Of a stretch of 64,000 nucleotides of DNA, positions 1 to 6,702 are shown piece after piece. Within the stretch, counting starts at the first letter, position 1. Each line of letters starts with the position of its first letter. Position numbers and translations under genes: made by a program. The notes beneath the pieces are model-generated. The model did not search any database. It saw nothing but the letters and a program-made list of their open reading frames with translations, and was not told where the DNA came from. The stretch covers positions 1-64,000 of the forward strand of contig NZ_JAAOIW010000017.1 of the NCBI RefSeq assembly GCF_011440305.1, written 5' to 3'. The DNA is from Paenibacillus agricola (GTDB taxonomy: Bacteria > Bacillota > Bacilli > Paenibacillales > NBRC-103111).

Positions 1-73
1 AGGTAGATAGGTCCGGGGTGGAAGTGCCGCAAGGCATGGAGCTGACGGATACTAATCGGTCGAGGGCTTATCC
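1..73 (+). rRNA. 23S rRNA, 3' end (partial)
   Basis: The first bases carry the conserved 3' end of bacterial 23S rRNA, including the stretch ACTAATCGGTCGAGGGCTTA just before the end. The gene enters from outside the window. The exact mature 3' end is estimated. A 5S gene and a tRNA array follow on the same strand, the usual rrn order. Confidence 0.93.
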
Positions 74-177
74 AAAGGAAGTCCCCCCTGAAGCGCAAGC
101 TAAAGGGGGTGCGTTGCTCGACGCAGAGTTGTGGTTTCGGATCTAGTTTTCAAGGTACAAACCTTGGATGCAAGCCG

Positions 178-294
178 TTTGGTGATGATGGCAGAGGGGA
201 ACCACGCGTTCCCATCTCGAACACGACCGTTAAGCCCTCTAGCGCCAATGGTACTTGAACCGCAGGGTTCTGGGAGAGTAGGACATTGCCAAGC
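178..294 (+). rRNA. 5S rRNA
   Basis: About 117 bases starting TTTGGTGATGATGGC and ending near GGACATTGCCAAGC. It holds the conserved CGTTCCCATCTCGAACACG core and GGGAGAGTAGG, and its two ends pair. It lies about 100 bases after the 23S end and has no terminator behind it, so it is probably co-transcribed with the tRNAs. Confidence 0.95.
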
Positions 295-333
295 AAACCT
301 TTTTAAGGTAGAATCAATATTACATTATAGCAT

Positions 334-405
334 GGCCCGTTGGTCAAGTGGTTAAGACACCTCCCTTTCACGGAGGTAACAGGGGTTCGAGTCCCCTACG
401 GGTCA
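334..405 (+). tRNA. tRNA-Glu (anticodon TTC)
   Basis: Cloverleaf with acceptor GGCCCGT/ACGGGTC, anticodon loop CTTTCAC and T arm GGGGTTCGAGTCCCC. No encoded CCA. First tRNA of the array behind the 5S gene. Confidence 0.93.
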
Positions 406-414
406 TAGTGACAT

Positions 415-490
415 GGGCGCTTAGCTCAGCTGGGAGAGCATCTGCCTTACAAGCAGAGGGTCGGCGGTTCGATCCCGTCAGCGCCCACCA
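415..490 (+). tRNA. tRNA-Val (anticodon TAC)
   Basis: Acceptor GGGCGCT pairs with AGCGCCC; the anticodon loop carries TAC; T arm with GTTCGATC; encoded CCA at 488-490. Confidence 0.94.
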
Positions 491-511
491 TGAATGTATA
501 GTTTTAAATGA

Positions 512-585
<74 letters not shown>

Positions 586-625
586 CTTAATTATTTCGAA
601 GATAAGCCAACTTCGAACATACTGT

Positions 626-702
626 GGAGCCGTGGTGTAGTGGCCCAACATGCCTGCCTGTCACGCAGGAGATCGCGGGTTCGAATCCCGTCGGCTCCGC
701 CA
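626..702 (+). tRNA. tRNA-Asp (anticodon GTC)
   Basis: Acceptor GGAGCCG pairs with CGGCTCC; anticodon loop with GTC (CCTGTCACG); T arm GCGGGTTCGAATCCCGT; encoded CCA. Confidence 0.94.
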
Positions 703-889
703 TTACTTTTTACTTGATTGTGGATTGGATAGGCATCAAAGAAGATGGACATAATAGTTGCACCCGAAAGGGTTTATTCGTTTGTCTGCCATTGAGGGTA
801 ATTAAACGGTCAAGTATTTGATTAATAATCGATATAGGGCGGTTCAATTATTGTCATGGTAACTTAGTTATCCTTTATTAGCTTAATAT

Positions 890-963
890 GGCGGTCGTGG
901 CGAAGTGGTTAACGCATCGGTTTGTGGATCCGACACTCGAGGGTTCAATTCCCTTCGATCGCC
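890..963 (+). tRNA. tRNA-His (anticodon GTG)
   Basis: Acceptor GCGGTCG/CGATCGC with an extra 5' G (base 890) facing the discriminator C, typical of tRNA-His. The anticodon loop TTGTGGA carries GTG. A 187-base spacer in front of it has no tRNA or obvious ORF. Confidence 0.92.
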
Positions 964-992
964 CATTTATATTTCTAATAACAACACAGTGG

Positions 993-1067
993 TGGGGATT
1001 AGCCAAGCGGTAAGGCAACGGACTTTGACTCCGTCATTCCTAGGTTCGATCCCTAGATCCCCAGCCA
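993..1067 (+). tRNA. tRNA-Gln (anticodon TTG)
   Basis: Begins TGGGGATTAGCCAAG, the usual start of Firmicute tRNA-Gln. Anticodon loop CTTTGAC (TTG), T arm TAGGTTCGATCCCTA, encoded CCA. Confidence 0.94.
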
Positions 1068-1073
1068 TAGTTT

Positions 1074-1149
1074 GAGACATTAGCTCAGTTGGTAGAGCAC
1101 CTGACTTTTAATCAGGGTGTCGTAGGTTCGAATCCTACATGTCTCACCA
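1074..1149 (+). tRNA. tRNA-Lys (anticodon TTT)
   Basis: Acceptor GAGACAT/ATGTCTC, anticodon loop CTTTTAA (TTT), T arm GTAGGTTCGAATCCTAC, encoded CCA. Confidence 0.94.
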
Positions 1150-1159
1150 TTAATATCAT

Positions 1160-1241
1160 GCGCGTATGGCGGAATTGGCAGACGCACCAGACTTAGGATC
1201 TGGCGTTTCACGACGTGGGGGTTCAAGTCCCTCTACGCGCA
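1160..1241 (+). tRNA. tRNA-Leu (anticodon TAG)
   Basis: 82 bases with a long variable arm (class II), acceptor GCGCGTA/TACGCGC and anticodon TAG in loop CTTAGGA. No encoded CCA. Confidence 0.93.
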
Positions 1242-1248
1242 TTATTTT

Positions 1249-1323
1249 GCGGAAGTGGCTCAGCGGTAGAGCATCGCCTTGCCAAGGCGAGGGTCGCGGG
1301 TTCGATTCCCGTCTTCCGCTCCA
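1249..1323 (+). tRNA. tRNA-Gly (anticodon GCC), copy 1
   Basis: Acceptor GCGGAAG/CTTCCGC, anticodon GCC (CTTGCCAAG), T arm GCGGGTTCGATTCCCGT, encoded CCA. The 75 bases are identical to the gene at 1396-1470. Confidence 0.94.
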
Positions 1324-1395
1324 CCAATTAAATTGTTGTTGCTCTATATGTAAAGATGTTGTATACTAAATCTCGTATCTTTGAAACAATAAAGT

Positions 1396-1470
1396 GCGGA
1401 AGTGGCTCAGCGGTAGAGCATCGCCTTGCCAAGGCGAGGGTCGCGGGTTCGATTCCCGTCTTCCGCTCCA
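1396..1470 (+). tRNA. tRNA-Gly (anticodon GCC), copy 2
   Basis: Same 75-base sequence as copy 1 at 1249-1323, separated by a 72-base unique spacer. The identity suggests a recent local duplication or gene conversion. CCA is encoded. Confidence 0.94.
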
Positions 1471-1484
1471 AAGAGCACAAGCAA

Positions 1485-1564
1485 GCCGGTATGGCGGAAT
1501 TGGCAGACGCGCGCGACTCAAAATCGTGAGGGAAACCGTGGGGGTTCAAGTCCCTCTATCGGCA
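1485..1564 (+). tRNA. tRNA-Leu (anticodon CAA)
   Basis: 80 bases, class II, acceptor GCCGGTA/TATCGGC. Anticodon stem CGCGA/TCGTG closes the loop CTCAAAA, giving CAA. Second leucine isoacceptor of the array. No encoded CCA. Confidence 0.91.
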
Positions 1565-1576
1565 CTATCTTATTTA

Positions 1577-1650
1577 CGGGACGTAGCTCAGCTTGGTAGA
1601 GCACCTGGTTTGGGACCAGGGGGTCGCATGTTCAAATCGTGTCGTCCCGA
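1577..1650 (+). tRNA. tRNA-Pro (anticodon TGG)
   Basis: Acceptor CGGGACG/CGTCCCG, anticodon loop TTTGGGA (TGG), T arm GCATGTTCAAATCGTGT. No encoded CCA. Confidence 0.93.
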
Positions 1651-1685
1651 TATTTTTATGAATGTAAAGAGTTAGCTGGTGATTT

Positions 1686-1756
1686 GCGGGTGTAGTTCAA
1701 TGGTAGAACTTCAGCCTTCCAAGCTGATAGCAGGGGTTCGATTCCCCTTACCCGCT
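1686..1756 (+). tRNA. tRNA-Gly (anticodon TCC)
   Basis: Acceptor GCGGGTG pairs with TACCCGC; anticodon loop CTTCCAA (TCC); T arm AGGGGTTCGATTCCCCT; discriminator T; CCA not encoded (TTCA follows). Last tRNA of the array, directly before a terminator hairpin. Confidence 0.93.
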
Positions 1757-1773
1757 TCATAGTGTAAAAGTTG

Positions 1774-1800
1774 AAATCCTTGTTTATCAAGGATTTTTTT
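1774..1800 (+). terminator. Terminator of the rRNA-tRNA operon
   Basis: Stem AAATCCTTG / CAAGGATTT with a 5-6 base loop followed by a run of T. It sits 17 bases after the last tRNA and probably ends the rrn-tRNA transcript. Confidence 0.85.
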
Positions 1801-1822
1801 GCTTTTTCGGAGGTAGTTAAGG

Positions 1823-1984
1823 ATGAAGATTAAACAAGAGGATTTTTATTGTGATCGCCGTATGCCTTGGCGAGGTAAGTGGGCTTCTGGAAACGGGGCG
1901 ATGGATAATTCGCTGCCATACCATCGCGGGTATGTTATAGTAAAAGGGCTTGCTATTACCATTTTTAAAGTTGGATTAACCTGA
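1823..1984 (+). CDS. Small hypothetical protein, 53 aa
   Basis: An ORF of 53 codons starts ATG nine bases after a clear GGAGG site (1809-1813). It follows the tRNA terminator and precedes the AraC regulator on the same strand. The product is charged at its N terminus (starts MKIKQEDFYCDRRMPW), has one Cys, and ends in a hydrophobic stretch (YVIVKGLAITIFKVGL). I recognise no family. It could be a genuine small protein, a leader peptide for the downstream regulator, or a remnant of a longer gene. The good ribosome binding site is the main argument that it is translated. Confidence 0.42.
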   Translation: MKIKQEDFYCDRRMPWRGKWASGNGAMDNSLPYHRGYVIVKGLAITIFKVGLT

Positions 1985-2061
1985 TATTTTCTGTATCAAT
2001 GATGTGAGAGATTCTCCGATTAATAGGATAAGCAGTGTCAAATGGGAGGAGGAATAGGGTT

Positions 2062-2853
2062 TTGAATATCACTTCCGTTTTGTTTGATTATCAAATGGGT
2101 AGAAGTTGGAGCATACCGAAGTCGCCTACGCCATATCATATTATACTGCTTGTTATCAAGGGGAAAATCACTTATACAATAGGTGATACAGTAATTTCGC
2201 TGCAACGTGGAGATGGTCTATTTATACAAGCGGGCACTTTGCGCTCTGCGCTCACGGATCCTACCGAGCCCCATCAGATGTTTTCCGTACATTTCAATGA
2301 TGCTTTGGAATGTGAAATGCCAATGCTAGGTAGAGAGGCTTACAGGACCATTCGAACGATCAGTTTCGATTACTTGAAGCAACGGTTTTCGCTGTTGTAC
2401 GATTGCTGGATCGGACAAATGCCATGTTACGAAATTATTACCAAAGGTATTATGGTGGAAATATTAGGGATACTGCAGCGCGAGCTGATGTCCAAGCAAC
2501 ATCCTTCCTCGAAGCAAAGCTTAGCTATGCACATTCAACAGTATATCGTAACACATTATCGGCATCCGTTTCGGCTCAAAGACCTTGCTCAACACGTTGA
2601 TCGGACACCGAATTACATATCAAGCGTATTTAAAGAGGTAACAGGCCGTACACCGGTGGAATACCTGCATCAAGTACGTATTACCGCTGCACGCGAGATG
2701 CTACTAAACACCGATATGACAATCAAAGAAATTTCCGACTATCTGGGATACTGCGACCAAACCTACTTTAATCATATATATAAAAAAAATATTGGCTACC
2801 CCCCGACATTTACTGCAAAACGCGGCATAAAACCAACAGAAGATGAACAATAA
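2062..2853 (+). CDS. AraC-family transcriptional regulator
   Basis: A cytoplasmic AraC/XylS regulator with an N-terminal cupin-like effector domain (roughly residues 10-100, with VIKGKITYTIGD and LQRGDGLFIQ) and a C-terminal pair of helix-turn-helix motifs (about residues 165-262, with LAQHVDRTPNYISSVFKEVTG and ISDYLGYCDQTYFNHIYKK). I prefer the TTG start at 2062 because GGAGGAGG at 2045-2052 sits at proper distance; the longer GTG start at 2035 has no such site. The converging sugar ABC operon at 2949-6444 is the nearest candidate target, but that operon has its own YesS-type regulator, so the target is unproven. A hairpin terminator follows at once. Confidence 0.88.
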   Translation: MNITSVLFDYQMGRSWSIPKSPTPYHIILLVIKGKITYTIGDTVISLQRGDGLFIQAGTLRSALTDPTEPHQMFSVHFNDALECEMPMLGREAYRTIRTISFDYLKQRFSLLYDCWIGQMPCYEIITKGIMVEILGILQRELMSKQHPSSKQSLAMHIQQYIVTHYRHPFRLKDLAQHVDRTPNYISSVFKEVTGRTPVEYLHQVRITAAREMLLNTDMTIKEISDYLGYCDQTYFNHIYKKNIGYPPTFTAKRGIKPTEDEQ

Positions 2854-2886
2854 AGAACCGTCACGAAAAATCGGACGGTTCTTTAT
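2852..2886. terminator. Bidirectional terminator
   Basis: AAAGAACCGTC and GACGGTTCTTT form an 11 bp stem between the converging AraC gene (+) and the solute-binding protein gene (-). The stem overlaps the AraC stop codon and has A/T runs on both sides. Confidence 0.8.
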
Positions 2887-2948
2887 GTGCAAACCGATAG
2901 GTTTGTGTATGGAGAGGGGACATTTGTTGCTACTCTTTGCAGGAACAG

Positions 2949-4586
2949 TTATTTCACGCCATAAGTACGTTTGTATGAAGCGTTGTACAGTTTCAACAAA
3001 TCATCAACGCCCTGTTTCTTGGACTGGTCAATAAATTCATTAACTGTTTGGTCGTTAATTGGCGTTTTCCCGGTAACAAATTCAGTCATTTTTTGTTCAA
3101 AATATTTATTGAGATTATTCAGCTTCGATTTTTCAATCTCTTGCTCATCTGCATTTTTAACGATCGATTTAGGTGCATCGATGATATACTTGGCATAGAA
3201 GGTATTGATCTCCTTGTTTTTTGCATCCAAGCCTCTTTCCCACGCGGCGCGGGCTATTGCGTTATTGATCGATACATTAGGGAACCATACGCCCCAATCA
3301 CGACGAAGCGGGACATAAGGGCTGGTACCGAACTCCTCCATATATCTTGGTTTACCATCGACCATTTTATAGGTTTTATTCAAAATACCGAGCGACATAT
3401 AATTCGTTCCTTCTTCGCTGTACAGAAAATCCATAAATTTAATTGCTGCGTCCTTATCTTTAACATTAGCTGAAATTGCAAGGCCACTTACACCGACTGC
3501 AGGCCGTGCGTATTGATAGTTTTTGATACCGTCAGCAGCGAATTGAGGAATAACATTCATTTCGAAATCTTTGTTACTTGCATTCGCTTTACGGGCTTTG
3601 TCGATCAACGGATCGAAGTCCGCCTTCCAGAAATAAGTGACCATCGATTTGCCGGTCAGTAGCCTTTCTTCCCATTGCGCGGTAGTTAACAGAGCAAATT
3701 CCGGTTCGAGCAGTTTCTCGTTATACAGTTTATTCATGTACAACAACGAGTCCTTGAATCCTTTATGATAACCGGCAAACTCGTATTCATCTTTGTCAGG
3801 GGTCTGGTTAATGAATCCTTCAACACCTGTGAACGCTCTGAGAAATACTGTGTATATTCCAGTTAGGTTAGGGTTGCTGAGAGGTGTACGGAATGTCAGT
3901 GGGTACGAATCTGGGTGTTTGTCCTTCAGTGCTTTCAGGTATTGATAAAACTCATCCAGCGTTGTTGGCGCCTTCAAGCCGTATTTGTCATGCAAATCTT
4001 TACGCGTATACCAAGCATAGTTGAAGCCTTTTGTACTTGCATCACTTTCAAGAACAGGCATCGTATAATATCCGCCGTCCGCTGCTGTAGCTTGAGCTTT
4101 CGCTTCCGGGTTGGCGTCAAAAAATTTTTTGATGTTCGGTGCTTTATCCAAGTAATTCTTCAAATTTAGGAATACTTTCTCGGGTCCGAAATCTCTTCCA
4201 TCCTGGGTAGGGATCAAGATAAAATCGGTGACCGTGTTCGTCGCAATCATAATTTTTCTCTTTTCCAGCAAGGCTTCCTCACTTATCACCTGAAAATCAA
4301 TTTTAACACCTGTTTTCTTTTCGATTTCTTTGAAGGTTTCCCAATCCTGCTTGACAGGACCCTCTACCCGGTTAGCGGCCAACCATGTGAACGTTACCGC
4401 CTTAGGCGGCTGGCTGCTTGTAGCCGGCGTTGTAGCTGGCGCTGTTGTGCCTGTTGTACCTGTTGTACCCCCGGCATCCTTCGCAGGCGCTGAAGGTGCT
4501 GCTACTTGCCCCCCGCCGCTACAGCCAGCGATCAATCCACCCAACATAAAGGCAGAAACAGTTGTTGCCATTGTTCTCTTGTTCAT
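2949..4586 (-). CDS. Extracellular solute-binding lipoprotein, sugar ABC importer (LplA/YtcQ type)
   Basis: A 545-residue substrate-binding lipoprotein for a CUT1-type carbohydrate ABC importer. The N terminus is a lipoprotein signal (MNKRTMATTVSAF..., lipobox LIAGC), followed by a flexible Gly/Thr/Pro linker (about residues 30-65) and a long extracellular-binding-protein domain typical of the large Paenibacillus LplA/YtcQ family. AAGGAGGT sits just before the ATG. It is first in the coding sense among its neighbours only by position: on the - strand the order is YesS-type regulator, permease, permease, lipoprotein, so it is last in the transcript. No ATPase gene is linked, as usual for systems sharing a common MsmX-type ATPase. 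The substrate is unknown; oligosaccharides are likely. Confidence 0.92.
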   Translation of the reverse strand: MNKRTMATTVSAFMLGGLIAGCSGGGQVAAPSAPAKDAGGTTGTTGTTAPATTPATSSQPPKAVTFTWLAANRVEGPVKQDWETFKEIEKKTGVKIDFQVISEEALLEKRKIMIATNTVTDFILIPTQDGRDFGPEKVFLNLKNYLDKAPNIKKFFDANPEAKAQATAADGGYYTMPVLESDASTKGFNYAWYTRKDLHDKYGLKAPTTLDEFYQYLKALKDKHPDSYPLTFRTPLSNPNLTGIYTVFLRAFTGVEGFINQTPDKDEYEFAGYHKGFKDSLLYMNKLYNEKLLEPEFALLTTAQWEERLLTGKSMVTYFWKADFDPLIDKARKANASNKDFEMNVIPQFAADGIKNYQYARPAVGVSGLAISANVKDKDAAIKFMDFLYSEEGTNYMSLGILNKTYKMVDGKPRYMEEFGTSPYVPLRRDWGVWFPNVSINNAIARAAWERGLDAKNKEINTFYAKYIIDAPKSIVKNADEQEIEKSKLNNLNKYFEQKMTEFVTGKTPINDQTVNEFIDQSKKQGVDDLLKLYNASYKRTYGVK

Positions 4587-4649
4587 CCTTATACCTCCTT
4601 CGAATGTTTATCTATAGAGAGAAACAGATTCTGAGGAATCTATAACGTT

Positions 4650-5507
4650 CTATCCTTTTACTCCGCCAATCAAGCTGCCCTGCACAAAATATTTTTGGAT
4701 AAAAGGATACACGCACAGAATGGGCAAGGTTGCAATTACGATCAAAGCATATTTCAACGATTGAATGTAGCTTTGGTCACCTTCACCCTGTGGGTTGTTG
4801 CCAGCTATTAGCACGCTGCGGAGCATAATTTGCAGGGGATGCATCTTGCCATCATTCAAATAAAGCAGAGCGTCAAAAAAGGCATTCCATTGATTAACAG
4901 CTGTAAATAATCCGATCGTCATCAAGACTGGCAACGATAGCGGAACAACAATTCGCAAGAGCACTTGCATCGAGCCGCAACCGTCCATAATCGCAGCGTC
5001 TTCAATCTCTTCAGGCAGTCCTTCAAAAAACGTTCTCATAATAAACAGATGCCATGTGCTAATCAAGGAGGGCAAGACGATAGCCCAGATCGAATTCAAA
5101 ATATTCAGTTGTTTCACGAGGAGAAACGTCGGGATCAGCCCCCCGTTGAATACCAAGGTAAAGGCAGCCATCAGCAGAATCCATTTTCTTCCGATAAGCC
5201 ATCGTTTAGCCAAAGGGTAAGCCATCGCCGTAGTTGCAATTAATGTAAGGAAGGTGTGTACAACTGTATAACGGATTGTGTTCCAATAGCTGATCCATAA
5301 GTTTTCGTCCATGATAATTCTTTCATAAGCAGAGAAATTAATTCCTTTGGGCCATAGCAGAACCTGTCCGCTTGATACCAACGCATTATCACTGATTGAT
5401 GCTGAGAAAACAAAGACCATCGGATATAACATAACAATAATCACAAAGACCATGATGATCGTATTGATGATGTCAAACAGCGTGAAACCAAGAGTTTTGT
5501 TTTTCAT
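4650..5507 (-). CDS. Sugar ABC transporter permease (LplC/YtcP type)
   Basis: A 285-residue inner-membrane permease with about six transmembrane segments. The coupling motif EAA-like loop is visible as EEIEDAAIMDGCGSMQVLLR around residue 180, and the protein ends in the family signature KYFVQGSLIGGVKG. It is the LplC/MalG-like half of the CUT1 importer and pairs with the permease at 5521-6444; the two genes are 13 bases apart. GGAGGAG precedes the ATG. A 63-base gap separates it from the downstream lipoprotein gene. Confidence 0.94.
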   Translation of the reverse strand: MKNKTLGFTLFDIINTIIMVFVIIVMLYPMVFVFSASISDNALVSSGQVLLWPKGINFSAYERIIMDENLWISYWNTIRYTVVHTFLTLIATTAMAYPLAKRWLIGRKWILLMAAFTLVFNGGLIPTFLLVKQLNILNSIWAIVLPSLISTWHLFIMRTFFEGLPEEIEDAAIMDGCGSMQVLLRIVVPLSLPVLMTIGLFTAVNQWNAFFDALLYLNDGKMHPLQIMLRSVLIAGNNPQGEGDQSYIQSLKYALIVIATLPILCVYPFIQKYFVQGSLIGGVKG

Positions 5508-5520
5508 TCTGCTCCTCCAT

Positions 5521-6444
5521 CTACCATAAACTAGTCTCTGAATATTTTTTTACAAGCCGGTTTGCCATAACAACTAAAGTGAATCCAATTATCGATTGGA
5601 ATAGGCCTACCGCCGAAGCGAAGCTGAAGTCAGCATTCAGTACCCCTCTTCGATAGACGAAGGTATTGATTACATCGGAGGTTTCATAGTTCATCGGATT
5701 ATAAAGCAGCAATATTTTATGAAACCCGATTTCCATAAAATGACCGAGATTTAACACAAATAAAATAGTCATGACTGGTATCATCCCGATAAATGTAATA
5801 TGCCGGATTTGCTGCAAACGGTTAGCGCCATCCATTTTGGCTGCTTCATATAGGGCAGGATCGATACCCGCTATTGCGGCTAAATACAAGATTGTACCCC
5901 AACCGAGCTTCTGCCAAATTTCCGAGCCTATGTAAATCGTTCTGAACCATTCGGGCAAACCCAAGAACATAACCGGCTCGACCCCGAACACTTTATGTAA
6001 CACTATATTGACTATACCGGTAGAAGGCGACAAAAATATGACCAGAATCCCGGCGATAACAACCGTTGATAAGAAATGTGGCATGTAGCTGATAGTCTGT
6101 ACGATTCTTTTGAATGCTTTATTTTTAATTTCATGAAGCAATAAGGCCAGAATGATCGGAGCTGGAAAATGAAATATTAAGTCGTAAACATTCAACAATA
6201 TCGTATTACGGATCAACTTCCACGAATCAGGGGTGTTATAAAAAAATTCAACAAAATGCAAAAATCCGACAAACTTGCTCCCCATCATGCCTTTTCCTAT
6301 CGAATAATTTTGGAAGGCAATTATAATCCCATACATCGGCACATATTTGAAAACAATATAATAGAGAATGCCTGGAAGCATTAATAAATATAATGCCTTA
6401 TGCTTTTTTAGGTACCGCCCGAAACGTAATCTATGGACTGGCAA
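5521..6444 (-). CDS. Sugar ABC transporter permease (LplB/YteP type)
   Basis: A 307-residue permease of the LplB/MalF-like class. The N terminus carries the family pattern YLLMLPGILYYIVFKYVPMYG, and the cytoplasmic coupling loop is PALYEAAKMDGANRLQQIRH. The C-terminal half has DVINTFVYRRGVLNADFSFA, seen in most members. The start is a TTG at 6444 behind GGGGTGAGCG; this is the first gene of the importer operon on the - strand. The 258-base gap upstream holds the terminator of the regulator gene. Confidence 0.93.
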   Translation of the reverse strand: MPVHRLRFGRYLKKHKALYLLMLPGILYYIVFKYVPMYGIIIAFQNYSIGKGMMGSKFVGFLHFVEFFYNTPDSWKLIRNTILLNVYDLIFHFPAPIILALLLHEIKNKAFKRIVQTISYMPHFLSTVVIAGILVIFLSPSTGIVNIVLHKVFGVEPVMFLGLPEWFRTIYIGSEIWQKLGWGTILYLAAIAGIDPALYEAAKMDGANRLQQIRHITFIGMIPVMTILFVLNLGHFMEIGFHKILLLYNPMNYETSDVINTFVYRRGVLNADFSFASAVGLFQSIIGFTLVVMANRLVKKYSETSLW

Positions 6445-6645
6445 GTACGCTCACCCCTTATGTTTAGATTTCCCTCGTAACCTTGGTCATGGCTCTAGTG
6501 TTTTCCTAACTTAAAGATAAGCACTCTAGCTGCAGACGTAAAGCGTGCATTTTTTCCTAATGTAGCTATTTATTTTTCGGAAAAAATAGAGACTTGCGGA
6601 AATTATGGAGACAGAGGATTGAATCATCGAATCATCTAGAAATGC

Positions 6646-6684
6646 AAAACCCACTCTATGTATAGTGACCTAGAGTGGGTTTGT
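6646..6684 (-). terminator. Terminator behind the YesS-type regulator
   Basis: AAACCCACTCTA and TAGAGTGGGTTT form a 12 bp stem. It lies just behind the stop of the - strand regulator gene at 6703. It therefore separates the regulator transcript from the importer operon. Confidence 0.8.
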
Positions 6685-6702
6685 TAAGAATATGTTCAAT
6701 AG

